The translations under genes and the position numbers were made by a program. This document shows positions 1 through 8,108 of a stretch of DNA of 64,000 bases, one piece after another. Below the pieces are notes generated by a model that was not told the DNA's origin, ran no database searches, and saw only the letters and a list, made by a program, of their open reading frames with translations. The stretch lies in contig NZ_FOHX01000016.1 in assembly GCF_900111685.1 (NCBI RefSeq), positions 62,001-126,000 of the forward strand, in the 5' to 3' direction. How positions within the stretch are numbered: the first letter of the stretch is position 1; each line of letters starts with the position of its first letter. The stretch is from Nonomuraea wenchangensis (GTDB taxonomy: Bacteria > Actinomycetota > Actinomycetes > Streptosporangiales > Streptosporangiaceae).

Positions 1-396
1 CGCTACCACCTCGACCAGGTGGCGCCGTACCTGGATCACGACCTCGTGAGATGGGTCGGCGCGGTGGGCGGCGAGGAGCGTGACCGGCTCTACGCCTCGG
101 CGCGGGCCGCGCTCTTCCCCATCCAGTGGGACGAGCCGGGCGGCACCGCCGTCGTCGAGGCGCTGGCGCTCGGCGTGCCGCCCGTCGGGCTGCGCCGCGG
201 CTGCCTGCCGGAGATCATCGACCACGGACGCACCGGCTTCCTCGCCGACACCGAGGAGGAGCTGGCCGAGTGGCTGCTGCGGATCGACGAGATCGATCCG
301 GAGGAGTGCCGCGCGGAGGCCCGCCGCCGCTTCTCTCCGTCGGTGATGGGCGAGCGCTACCTGGAGCTGTACGAGCGGATCCTGCGCGGTGCCTGA
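1..396 (+). CDS. Glycosyltransferase family 4, C-terminal part (cut by window edge)
   Basis: The frame is open from base 1, so the start and N-terminal domain lie left of the window; 131 residues are visible. They look like the C-terminal Rossmann half of a GT-B (GT4) glycosyltransferase: FPIQWDEPGG followed by a conserved Glu (VVEALALG) is the typical nucleotide-sugar-binding stretch, then a GVPPVG loop and GRTGFLAD, and a helical tail (ERYLELYERIL) as in GT4 enzymes. Such enzymes move a sugar from a nucleotide donor to a glycan or lipid acceptor at the cytoplasmic face; the substrate cannot be read here. It converges on an ABC permease gene, with a perfect hairpin between the two stop codons. 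Confidence 0.8.
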   Translation, partial: RYHLDQVAPYLDHDLVRWVGAVGGEERDRLYASARAALFPIQWDEPGGTAVVEALALGVPPVGLRRGCLPEIIDHGRTGFLADTEEELAEWLLRIDEIDPEECRAEARRRFSPSVMGERYLELYERILRGA

Positions 397-397
397 C

Positions 398-424
398 GCG
401 AAGGGCCGCCCGGCGGCCCTTCGC
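398..424. terminator. Bidirectional intrinsic-type hairpin
   Basis: GCGAAGGGCCGCC (398-410) and its exact reverse complement (412-424) form a 13-bp stem with one unpaired central base. It lies exactly between two convergent stop codons (396 and 427), so it probably ends transcription from both sides. No long U tract is present. Confidence 0.75.
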
Positions 425-426
425 CG

Positions 427-2787
427 TCAGCGGGACGCCACGGCGGCGGCCGGCCGCACCCGCAGCGCCAGCCGGGCCGGGACGGAGGTGGCGAGCAGGG
501 CCAGGCCGGTCGCGGCGGCGATCACCAGCGCGTACGTCCCCACCGGCACGTACGGCACCGCCGACCCCGTCATGCCCGCCCCGAACGCCGCCAGCGTGAC
601 CAGCGCGATCCCCGTGCCCAGCGCCGCCGCCACCAGCGCCGCGCCCAGCGTCTCCAGCCGCAGCATGCGCAGCACCTGCCGCTTCGTGGTGCCCGCCAGG
701 CGCAGCGCCGCCAGCTCCCTGACCCGCCCCGAGGTCGCCATGGCCACGGTGTTGACCACGGCGATCGCGGTGAAGGCGATGATCAGCCCGAGGGCGACGA
801 GCGTGGCCTGCTGGTTGGCGCCCCCGCCCACGCTGGGCCCGGAGGCGCCGGACAGCTCCGCGCCGTCCGGCAGCGCCGCCGCGAGCGCGTCCGCGTCCAG
901 CGTGGGCGCCGACACGAGCAGGGCGCCCGAGGCGTCGTCCACGTGCCCGGGGACCAGCTCGTACGGCAGGGTGAGCTCGCCGAAGCCGAGCCCGCGGGCG
1001 TAGAGCGCGGCCACCGTGAGCCGCGCGGGGGTGCCGTCGCCGAGCGTGAGCCGCAGCGGGTCGCCGACACCGATTTCGAGCCGGGCGGCGGCCGCCGTGC
1101 TGACCGCGACCCCGTCCGCGGCGAAGCGGTCCATCGAGCCTTCGGTGACGCCCAGGTCCACGGTGCGCGGGTCGTAGGCGAGCGCCTGCGCCGAGAACTT
1201 GTCCAGCCCGACCCTGACCGTCGTGCGCAGCACCGGGGTGACCGCCTCGACGCCGGGCACGTCGGCGACCGTCGCCGCGTCCGCGCCCACCACCACGTGG
1301 CCGGCCCGCAGCCCTTCGCCGGCCTGTTCCAGCGCCGCCTGCCCCACCGTGGCGGGGGCGAACAGGATCGTGCACGTCATGGCCACCAGCAGGGTCAGCG
1401 GCGACAGCACCGAGGCCAGCCCCGCAGGCGTGGCCCGCAGGTTGCGCGCGGCCAGGAAGCCGCTCACCCCGGCCGCCCGCAGCGGCAGCACCCGCGCGGC
1501 GGCCCGCGCGAGCAGCGGCCCGAGCAGCGTCACGGCGACCGTCCACACCAGCGCCGTCAGCATCGTCACCGGCGTGGCCGCGGCCTCGGTCCGCAGCCCC
1601 GACAGCACCAGCGCCAGCACCACCCCGCCCGCCACACAGGCGATCCCGGCCACGGCCCGCCACCACGGGAGCCGCCCCCGGTCCAGCGCGGCCTCGCCGA
1701 GCGCCTCCACCGGCCGGATGCGCGCGATCCGCCGGGCCGACACCCGCGCCGCCACCAGCGCGGACCCGAGCGTGGCCAGGAACGCCACCAGCGGCGGGAA
1801 CGGGCTGACGACCAGCCGCAGGTTCGCCGGAGTGGTCCCGAGCGCCACGAACGTGGCGTGCAGCCACACGCCGACCCCGAGGCCCGCGCCCGCCCCGAGC
1901 GCCCCGGCGGCCACGCCCACCAGCAGCGCCTCGCCGCTCACCAGCCGGCGGACCTGCTTCGGGGTCGCGGCGACGGCCCGCAGCAGGGCCAGCTCGCGGT
2001 GCCGCTGCTGCACCGACAGCGCGAACGTGCCGACCACGACGAGGATCGCCACCAGCAGCGACGTCCCTGCCAGCGCGCCGCCCATGCTGATCAGCGAGAC
2101 CCTGGCCTGCTCGGCGTCCAGGAACTCCAGCCGCCCGCGCTCGTCGCCGGTGTAGGCCACCGCGCCCGACGGGAGGGGCACGTCGCCCGAGGCGAAGACG
2201 CCGACCGCGCTCACCAGGTCCGGCCGGCCCGCGAGCCTGCGGGCCTCGGCGGTGCTGAGAAAGACCGTGTCCTGGCTCGGCAGCGCCTGCGCGGTCACGC
2301 CCACCACGCGCCGCCCGCGCAACGTGCCGCCGACGGCCAGCCCGGCGCGGGCGTCCACGACGACCTCGCCGGCCGCCCGCGGCTCGCGCCCCTCCGCGAT
2401 CGTGAACGGGGTCAGCCCCGCGGACTCCCACCCGTGCCCGATGAACCCGCCGAACGGGAACGTCACCTCCGTGATCACCTTGGACACGCCGGGCGCGCGG
2501 CGCAGCTCGGCGGCGGCCGAGGCGGGCAGCCAGGCGCGCTCGGTCAGCGGCTTGGCCTTCGTCTTCGTCTTGCCCTTCCCCTTGTCCACGCTCTGCCTGA
2601 CGTACTGGTCGGCGGCCACGACCAGCGGCGTGCCCGCGTACCGTTCGGGGGCGACCGCGCCGCGCAGGCCGGTCTCCAGCAGCATGAGGCACGCGCACAC
2701 CAGCGCCGCCGCGCACAGCAACGCCACGAACGCGCCCGCGAAGGCGCCCTTGCGGTGCCGCAGGGTCCTGACCGCGAGGCCGATCAC
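427..2787 (-). CDS. ABC transporter permease, FtsX/MacB-like, 786 aa
   Basis: Large membrane permease of the FtsX/MacB superfamily. One N-terminal membrane helix (about residues 15-37) is followed by a large extracytoplasmic domain, a block of helices near 240-360, further helices near 380-460, a second extracytoplasmic domain and a C-terminal three-helix FtsX module near 660-780. This doubled layout is usual for actinobacterial export or lipoprotein-release permeases. A short Lys-rich run (KGKGKTKTKAK) lies in the first outer domain. Its start overlaps the end of the ATPase gene by 4 bp, so the pair is translationally coupled. The adjacent two-component genes may control or be controlled by it; the substrate is unknown. 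Confidence 0.85.
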   Translation of the reverse strand: MIGLAVRTLRHRKGAFAGAFVALLCAAALVCACLMLLETGLRGAVAPERYAGTPLVVAADQYVRQSVDKGKGKTKTKAKPLTERAWLPASAAAELRRAPGVSKVITEVTFPFGGFIGHGWESAGLTPFTIAEGREPRAAGEVVVDARAGLAVGGTLRGRRVVGVTAQALPSQDTVFLSTAEARRLAGRPDLVSAVGVFASGDVPLPSGAVAYTGDERGRLEFLDAEQARVSLISMGGALAGTSLLVAILVVVGTFALSVQQRHRELALLRAVAATPKQVRRLVSGEALLVGVAAGALGAGAGLGVGVWLHATFVALGTTPANLRLVVSPFPPLVAFLATLGSALVAARVSARRIARIRPVEALGEAALDRGRLPWWRAVAGIACVAGGVVLALVLSGLRTEAAATPVTMLTALVWTVAVTLLGPLLARAAARVLPLRAAGVSGFLAARNLRATPAGLASVLSPLTLLVAMTCTILFAPATVGQAALEQAGEGLRAGHVVVGADAATVADVPGVEAVTPVLRTTVRVGLDKFSAQALAYDPRTVDLGVTEGSMDRFAADGVAVSTAAAARLEIGVGDPLRLTLGDGTPARLTVAALYARGLGFGELTLPYELVPGHVDDASGALLVSAPTLDADALAAALPDGAELSGASGPSVGGGANQQATLVALGLIIAFTAIAVVNTVAMATSGRVRELAALRLAGTTKRQVLRMLRLETLGAALVAAALGTGIALVTLAAFGAGMTGSAVPYVPVGTYALVIAAATGLALLATSVPARLALRVRPAAAVASR

Positions 2788-3515
2788 GCGTACGCCCCCA
2801 TCCTGGTCATGCGCTCGGCCACCTTGTCGGCGGTCGGCGCGCTCATCGCGTCCACGATCCGGCCGTCGGCGAGGAACAGCACGCTCCCCGCGTACGAGGC
2901 CGCCACCGGATCATGCGTCACCATCACCACGGTCTGGCCCATGCTCTCCACCACCTCCCGCAGCAGGCCCAGCACCTCGCGGGCGGTCATCGTGTCGAGC
3001 GCCCCGGTCGGCTCGTCACCGAACACCACCTCCGGCCGCGTCACCAGCGCCCGCGCGATCGCGACCCGCTGCTGCTGGCCGCCGGACAACTGGGCGGGCC
3101 GGTGCCCGGCGCGGCCCTCCAGCCCGACCCTGCGCAGGATCTCCGCCAGCCACTCCCGGTCCACGCGGGCGCCCGCCAGGCGGAGGGGCAAGGTGACGTT
3201 CTCCACCACGTCCAGCGCGGGGATCAGGTTGAACGACTGGAAGACGAAGCCGACCCGGCGCCTGCGCAGCTCGGTCAGCTCCGTCTCGCCCATGCCCGCC
3301 AGCTCCGTGCCGCCGAGGCGCACCGAGCCCGACGACGGCACGTCCAGCCCGGCCGCGCAGTGCAGGAACGTGCTCTTGCCCGATCCCGAAGGGCCCATCA
3401 CGGCGGTGAACGTCCCGCGTGGGATGCTCGCCGTCACCTCGCGCAGGGCGGCCACCGCGCCCTGTCCCTTGCCGTACACCTTGCTCACGGCGTCCAGCCG
3501 CACCACATCCGTCAT
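2784..3515 (-). CDS. ABC transporter ATP-binding protein (MacB/LolD type), 243 aa
   Basis: Cytoplasmic ATPase that powers the permease immediately downstream. Walker A is GPSGSGKST (near residue 42), the signature is LSGGQQQRVAIARAL and Walker B with the catalytic Glu is VVFGDEPTG; a late His (VMVTHDP) is the switch residue. Length and motifs fit the MacB/LolD/FtsE group, which drive mechanotransmission permeases rather than classical importers. The ATG at 3515 lacks a good Shine-Dalgarno but has CAGGCT seven bases upstream, which suits a leaderless transcript. It is divergent from the response regulator gene, with a 99-bp shared promoter region. Confidence 0.9.
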   Translation of the reverse strand: MTDVVRLDAVSKVYGKGQGAVAALREVTASIPRGTFTAVMGPSGSGKSTFLHCAAGLDVPSSGSVRLGGTELAGMGETELTELRRRRVGFVFQSFNLIPALDVVENVTLPLRLAGARVDREWLAEILRRVGLEGRAGHRPAQLSGGQQQRVAIARALVTRPEVVFGDEPTGALDTMTAREVLGLLREVVESMGQTVVMVTHDPVAASYAGSVLFLADGRIVDAMSAPTADKVAERMTRMGAYA

Positions 3516-3600
3516 GTGCTCAAGCCTGTCGGCGGGGCGCGGCGCGTCCCAGAGACGCCGTCACCGATCACCCGTGACGTCGTCATGAACCGGACACCCC

Positions 3601-3606
3601 TACATT
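3601..3606 (+). promoter_or_regulatory. Putative -10 element, leaderless start of response regulator
   Basis: TACATT fits the actinobacterial TAnnnT -10 box and ends eight bases before the GTG at 3615. No Shine-Dalgarno is visible, so the mRNA probably starts at or next to the start codon. No clear -35 box is seen. Confidence 0.45.
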
Positions 3607-3614
3607 GGTGTGCC

Positions 3615-4223
3615 GTGATTCGTGTACTGCTGGCGGAGGACCAGGCGGTGATCCGCGGCGCCCTCGCGGCCCTGCTCGACCTGGAGGAGGACCTGGAGGT
3701 GGTGTCCGCGGTCGAGTCAGGGCAGGCCGCCGTGGACGCCGCCGCCGTCGGGCGGCCCGACGTGGCCGTCCTCGACATCGACATGCCGGGCGCGCTCGAC
3801 GGCCTGGCCGCCGCCGCCGAGATCCGGGCCAGGGTCCCGGCGTGCCGCACGCTCATGCTCACCGGCTACGGCAAGCCGGGGCATCTCAAACGGGCGCTGG
3901 CGGCCCAGGTCGGCGGGTTCCTGCTGAAGACGGCCCCGCCGGAGGAGCTGGTGGCCGCCATCCGGGCGGTGGCCAGGGGCGAGCGGGTGCTGGACAAGGC
4001 GCTCGCGGTCACCGCCTGGGACCTCGCGGACAACCCGCTCACGCCGCGCGAGGCCGACGTGCTGCGCCTGGCGGCGGCCGGGGCCGACGCGCCGGACATC
4101 GCCGCCCGGCTCCACCTGACGGCCGGGACCGTGCGCAACTACCTCACGGCCATCGTGGCCAAGCTAAACGCGCGCAACCGTACCGACGCCGTGCGCATCG
4201 CCAGCGAGAGCGGCTGGATCTGA
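3615..4223 (+). CDS. NarL/DesR-family response regulator, 202 aa
   Basis: Two-component response regulator. The receiver domain (about residues 1-120) has the acidic pocket (LLAEDQ) and phospho-acceptor Asp54 in AVLDIDMPG, with Thr in LMLTGYGK and Lys in FLLKTAPPEEL. A LuxR-type helix-turn-helix (about 135-200: LTPREADVLRLAAAG, then a recognition helix after DIAARLHL) binds DNA. GTG at 3615 is chosen because the protein then begins with the standard MIRVLLAEDQ and because a -10 box is correctly placed. Its 3' end overlaps the histidine kinase gene on the other strand by 60 bp. The kinase below is its likely partner and the divergent ABC exporter a likely target. Confidence 0.9.
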   Translation: MIRVLLAEDQAVIRGALAALLDLEEDLEVVSAVESGQAAVDAAAVGRPDVAVLDIDMPGALDGLAAAAEIRARVPACRTLMLTGYGKPGHLKRALAAQVGGFLLKTAPPEELVAAIRAVARGERVLDKALAVTAWDLADNPLTPREADVLRLAAAGADAPDIAARLHLTAGTVRNYLTAIVAKLNARNRTDAVRIASESGWI

Positions 4224-6272
4224 GGCCCGCACCCGGGCCTCCAGCGCGAACCAGCCGTCCTCGACGCCCGTGGTGAGGTGGCCGCCGAGCGCGGCCAGGC
4301 GGGTGGTCAGGTTGCCGAGGCCGGAGGAGCCGCGGCGGGCCGTGACGGCGCGCGCGCCGTCGTTGCGTACGGTGAGCCGGACCAGGCCGTCCTCGCCGGT
4401 GGTGAACACGGAGCAGCGGCGGGCGGCCGGGCTGTGCCGCAGGACGTTCGTCACCGCCTCGCGCAGCACGGCGCTCAGCGCGGTCTCCACCTCGGGCGGC
4501 AGCGGCGGGTGGGCCAGCTCGGCCGTGACCTCGACGCCGGCCGCGGCCAGGGTCGCGCGCGCCGCCTCCGCCTCGGCGGCGAGCGACAGGTCGCGGTGCT
4601 CGCCGGAGACGGCGCGCAGGTCGTGCTCGGCGCGTTCGGCCATGGCGAGGACGTCCGCCAGCTCCGCCCGCGCCCGCTCCGGCGGCAGGCGACGGGCCAG
4701 CTCGCACTTGAGCAGGATCGCGGCCAGGCTGTGGCCCAGGAGGTCGTGCAGGTCGCGGGCCGCGCGCAGACGCTCCTCGACGACCGCCGAACGGGCGAGG
4801 CTCTCCCTCGCCGCCTCCAGCTCCCTGGCGAGCTGGGCCAGGCGGAGCAGGCTGTAGACCACCAGGCCGGTGACGAGGTTGCTCACCGTGACGTTCACCG
4901 ACTCGGGCAGCGGAAGGGCCAGGCGGACGGCGACGGCGCCGGTGGCCGCGACGACCGCACCGGCCAGCGGCCAGGCCACCCAGGGCCGGAAGGCCAGCAG
5001 CACCGGGCCCGCCAGGAACCCGCCCACGCCCAGCCACACCGGGCCGAAGACCGGGATCGGCGCGAAGGTGAGCACCGCCATCACGGACAGGGCCGCCATG
5101 TGGCGGCCGGTCACCGACCTGAGCTGCATCACCACGATCACGGCCAGCGTCGCGGCGGCCGGGAGGAGCAGGTGCGGCGGGATCAGGAGCAGCGCCTTGA
5201 GGCTGAACCCGACGAGCACCGCCGCCAGCAGCCACACCGACACGTCCACCGACGCGAGGCCCAGCCCGGCCCGGTCGGGACCGCCCGCCTCGGGAGCGGG
5301 GAGCGCGGCCCGCACGGTGTAGCGGCCCTGCGGGGACAGGTCGCTCGTCAGCTCGCCGCCCGCCGCCCGCACCTGGGCGGCCAGGTCCGCCAGGCCGTCG
5401 CCGTCCTCGGCGGTGCGGCGGCCGTCGTCGCGGACGCGCAGCAGCACCCGGCCGCCCTCCTCGGCGGTCTCGATCACGCACGTGCGGGCCGCACCGCGCC
5501 GGACCACGTCCGTGACCGCCTCCCGCAGCACCGCGGCGAGCAGCGCACCGGCCGGGCCGAGCGGCTCCTCGTGCCCGGCCCGCACCTCCACCGCCACCCC
5601 GGCGGCCTCCAGCATGCCCCGGGCCGTCGTCAGCTCGGGCCCCAGCGACATCGCCCGGTAGCCGGCCGCCGCCGAGCGCGCCTCCGCCAGCGACCGCCGC
5701 GCCTCCACCACGACCGCGCCCAGCACCTCGCCCGCCCCCGCCGGCGCCGCCACGGCCCGCCGTACGCCCACGATGATCATCGCCAGCCCACGCCCGAGAC
5801 CGTCGTTCAGCTCGGCCGCGATGCGCAGCCGCTCCTCGCCCACCGCCGCCGCGGCCAGCGCGGGCCGGGTGCCGTGCAGCTCGTCCACCCGCTGCACCAG
5901 CCGGATGAGCCCGGGGACGATCAACGTCATCAGCACCGTGGTGACCGCCAGGTCGAGCGTGCGCGGCACGTCGCCGGTCCGCGCGTACGCGATCACCACC
6001 GCCCCGAACACCACCAGCGGCGCGACCGCCCACAACCGGGTGACCAGCAACGACCCGGCCAGGAAGCCGAGCACCACGACCGACGCCCCCGAGCCCAGCG
6101 TCACCCAGCAGACCAGCACGGCCTGCACCGCCACCAGCCACAAGGACCGCGACCGGAAGGTGAGCAGGCACTGCACGGCGAAGACCAGCGCCGTGCCCGG
6201 CGCGCCGGCCAGGACGTACACGCTGGACAACGCGGCCAGCACCGCGACGACGATCACCCGCGCGACAAGCAC
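4164..6272 (-). CDS. Tandem DesK-like sensor histidine kinase with a degenerate first kinase module, 702 aa
   Basis: The protein is an internal duplication: membrane helices (about 1-125), a HisKA_3/HATPase module (about 140-325), more helices (about 340-480) and a second HisKA_3/HATPase module (about 495-680). The second module is canonical: His509 in ARDLHDLLGHSL, Asn609 in REAVTNVLRHS and an SSGLGN lid. In the first module the phospho-accepting His is Asn156 (AAELNDGLGRGL) and the N-box Asn is Asp255 (REAVTDVVRRG), so it is probably a pseudokinase. The GTG start has TAGGCT seven bases upstream, overlapping the stop of the stress-protein gene. It converges on its likely response regulator with a 60-bp overlap. 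Confidence 0.88.
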   Translation of the reverse strand: MLVARVIVVAVLAALSSVYVLAGAPGTALVFAVQCLLTFRSRSLWLVAVQAVLVCWVTLGSGASVVVLGFLAGSLLVTRLWAVAPLVVFGAVVIAYARTGDVPRTLDLAVTTVLMTLIVPGLIRLVQRVDELHGTRPALAAAAVGEERLRIAAELNDGLGRGLAMIIVGVRRAVAAPAGAGEVLGAVVVEARRSLAEARSAAAGYRAMSLGPELTTARGMLEAAGVAVEVRAGHEEPLGPAGALLAAVLREAVTDVVRRGAARTCVIETAEEGGRVLLRVRDDGRRTAEDGDGLADLAAQVRAAGGELTSDLSPQGRYTVRAALPAPEAGGPDRAGLGLASVDVSVWLLAAVLVGFSLKALLLIPPHLLLPAAATLAVIVVMQLRSVTGRHMAALSVMAVLTFAPIPVFGPVWLGVGGFLAGPVLLAFRPWVAWPLAGAVVAATGAVAVRLALPLPESVNVTVSNLVTGLVVYSLLRLAQLARELEAARESLARSAVVEERLRAARDLHDLLGHSLAAILLKCELARRLPPERARAELADVLAMAERAEHDLRAVSGEHRDLSLAAEAEAARATLAAAGVEVTAELAHPPLPPEVETALSAVLREAVTNVLRHSPAARRCSVFTTGEDGLVRLTVRNDGARAVTARRGSSGLGNLTTRLAALGGHLTTGVEDGWFALEARVRASDPAALAGDAHGVGTVARV

Positions 6273-6282
6273 GGGCAGCAGC

Positions 6283-7077
6283 CTAGGAGAAGCCCCGCGG
6301 CAGCACGGTCACGGGGCAGGGGGAGGCCCGCAGCATCTTCATCGCCAGCTCGCCCAGGAACACCCGGTGCGGCTGCGCGTCCTCGCTGGCCGCGCAGACC
6401 AGCAGCTCGCCGGGCAGCCACTCGACGCCGGCCATCGCCGTCGCCACGTCGTGGCCCTCGGCCACCTCCGCCTCCGCCTCGATGCCGGTGCCCTCCCACG
6501 CCAGCCGGACGGCGAGCGCGAGATCGTCCCTGAGCCTGCTCCGATCCTCGGTACGCAGGTCGAACGTGATCAGCCGCAGCGGCACCCCCAGCCGCAGCGC
6601 CGCCTGCGCCACCCGCTCGACGGCGGCGTCGCACTGCGGCCGGTGCACGTAGGCCAGGGTGAGCCGGTCGGGCTCCTCGGGCGGGGCGTACTGGGCGGGC
6701 GCCACCATGACCGCTTCGGGCGACAGGTGGAGCAGGTGGTCGGCGGTGGTGCCGAGGGCGATGCGCCCGTGCTGCCCGCCGCCCGCCGAGCCGACCACGA
6801 CGAGGTCGGCCCGCATCCGGCTGGCCAGCACGGCGAGGCCGCGCCCGCTGCCCCGGCTCTCGTAGGCGAGGTATCCGGCGGGGGCGTCCCCCAGCTCCTC
6901 GGCCGCGTGCGCCAGGTTGGCCTGTGCCTCGACGGCCAGCCCGGGGCTCCCGGGCGGGTAGATCGTCGCCACCGTGAGCTCGCCACCGGTCATCCGAGTG
7001 ATCGCCGCGCCCAGGACCAGAGCCTCCCGCCCGCCGGGGTCGCCGGTGTAGCCGACGATCACGTGCTCTCCGATCAC
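6283..7077 (-). CDS. Universal stress protein, two UspA domains, 264 aa
   Basis: Cytoplasmic stress protein with two tandem Usp alpha/beta domains (about residues 1-135 and 140-264). The first begins VIVGYTGDPGG and has an ATP-loop-like VVVGSAGGG plus a following Gly-rich stretch; the second ends LLVCAASEDAQ...SPCPVTVLPRG, with a weaker nucleotide loop. Tandem Usp proteins in actinomycetes are linked to hypoxia and stationary phase. I use the GTG at 7077, preceded by AAGAGGG at proper distance and giving a normal Usp N-terminus; ATG at 7119 (14 residues longer) is possible. An even longer start at 7152 would leave only 5 bp to the divergent gene. The kinase gene follows after 10 bp. Confidence 0.85.
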   Translation of the reverse strand: MIGEHVIVGYTGDPGGREALVLGAAITRMTGGELTVATIYPPGSPGLAVEAQANLAHAAEELGDAPAGYLAYESRGSGRGLAVLASRMRADLVVVGSAGGGQHGRIALGTTADHLLHLSPEAVMVAPAQYAPPEEPDRLTLAYVHRPQCDAAVERVAQAALRLGVPLRLITFDLRTEDRSRLRDDLALAVRLAWEGTGIEAEAEVAEGHDVATAMAGVEWLPGELLVCAASEDAQPHRVFLGELAMKMLRASPCPVTVLPRGFS

Positions 7078-7157
7078 GAATGCCCTCTTACCCGCTTCGA
7101 GCAGGGGAATACGCGACATCGTGCGGAACGTTGTAAACGTGCGGAGGCGCAAAGCCA

Positions 7158-7460
7158 GTGAAGATCACTCTTGACACCACGTTCAACGGATCCCTCGGTC
7201 AGGTCACCCTCAGTCAGGCGGTTCGCGAGCTCCGGGAACACGATCTCGCCTGCACCGTTCCCGCCGAGGCGGTGGACCGCAAGGTCACCGTCTTCGCCCA
7301 CTGCGTGGAGCGCGGGTTCACGCCGCTCCGCAGCGAGATCATGGCCGCCTACTACGTGGCCGAGCGCGACGCCACCACCGAGGCGTTCGACCGCGGCCTG
7401 ATCACCCGGGGCGAGCTGGAGAGCCGCCAGGCGCAGCTCACAAGCCTGCTCCTCAGCTGA
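7158..7460 (+). CDS. Hypothetical protein, 100 aa
   Basis: I do not recognise a family. The protein is small, soluble and probably alpha/beta: a beta-like start (MKITLDTTF), a helical segment with Leu/Arg repeats, then an all-helical C-terminus ending in SLLLS. It has no signal peptide or membrane segment. The GTG start follows GGAGG at about ten bases. It is divergent from the universal stress protein, which could imply shared stress control, and lies about 100 bp before a PAP2 phosphatase gene on the same strand. Codon bias matches its neighbours, supporting a real gene. Confidence 0.6.
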   Translation: MKITLDTTFNGSLGQVTLSQAVRELREHDLACTVPAEAVDRKVTVFAHCVERGFTPLRSEIMAAYYVAERDATTEAFDRGLITRGELESRQAQLTSLLLS

Positions 7461-7559
7461 TCTTGAAGACTTTTCCCAACATTCCGCCATAAGGTCGAGG
7501 CGTTCGACGACCGGAGTCCTTAAGGTCGTGTCCACTGCCCGTTCACGGATTGGACACCG

Positions 7560-8108
7560 GTGTACCGCGAGATCGTCGACTTCGCCTCCAGCACGCCCGC
7601 GTGGTTGCACACGCTCGCAGAGGTAGGGACCGACGCCGGGTTATTCCTGTTCGCGGCGCTGTTCGTGATGGCGTTCCTGCGCGCGTGGCGGGCGCCGGCG
7701 CGCGACCTGGCCCTGGTCATGGCCGGGCCGGTCGGGATCGTGCTGGCGTACGTGCTCAGCGAGGTCGTCAAGGTCCTCGTACGCGAGGACCGGCCCTGCC
7801 GGGGCGTGATCACGACCATCGCGGCGTGCCCGCCGCCCACCGACTGGTCCTTTCCCAGCAACCACTCGGTGATCGCGGCGGGCGCGGCGGCCACGCTCGT
7901 GCTCGTCTGGCGTGCCCTGGCGTGGCTGGTCGTCCCGCTGGCCGTCGTCATGGCGTTCTCGCGGGTGTTCGTGGGAGTGCACTACCCGCACGACGTGATC
8001 GTGGGCTTCCTGCTCGGGGCCGCGCTCGCGCCGCTGTTCGCGCTGCTGGTGGTGGGGGCGTTCACCCCTGCCGTACGTCTGGTGCGAACGCGTCTGTCGC
8101 CGCGATGA
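7560..8108 (+). CDS. PAP2-family lipid phosphatase, 182 aa
   Basis: Membrane phosphatase of the type-2 phosphatidic acid phosphatase family. The tripartite active site is complete: Lys71...Arg78-Pro79 (KVLVREDRP), PSNHS at 99-103 with the acid His102, and SRVFVGVHYPHD at 134-145 with nucleophile His141 and Asp145. About five membrane helices surround these loops, which face outward. Members dephosphorylate lipids such as undecaprenyl pyrophosphate or phosphatidic acid; the small size and PSNHS variant resemble undecaprenyl-pyrophosphatase-like enzymes, but that is inference. The GTG start has only a weak ribosome site. The 3' end overlaps the iminopeptidase gene on the other strand by 47 bp. 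Confidence 0.88.
   Translation: MYREIVDFASSTPAWLHTLAEVGTDAGLFLFAALFVMAFLRAWRAPARDLALVMAGPVGIVLAYVLSEVVKVLVREDRPCRGVITTIAACPPPTDWSFPSNHSVIAAGAAATLVLVWRALAWLVVPLAVVMAFSRVFVGVHYPHDVIVGFLLGAALAPLFALLVVGAFTPAVRLVRTRLSPR

Noticed and set aside
943..3588. Very long plus-strand open frame opposite the ABC transporter genes
   Set aside because: It has an Arg/Gly/Pro-rich composition with no motif, and lies antisense to a well-supported permease and ATPase. High GC removes stop codons on the opposite strand.
4278..6533. Long plus-strand frame opposite the histidine kinase
   Set aside because: Gln/Arg/His-rich shadow of the kinase reading frame; no domain and no ribosome site.
7078..7152. Longest start of the universal stress protein
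   Set aside because: It would leave 5 bp to the divergent gene and add residues not found in Usp proteins.
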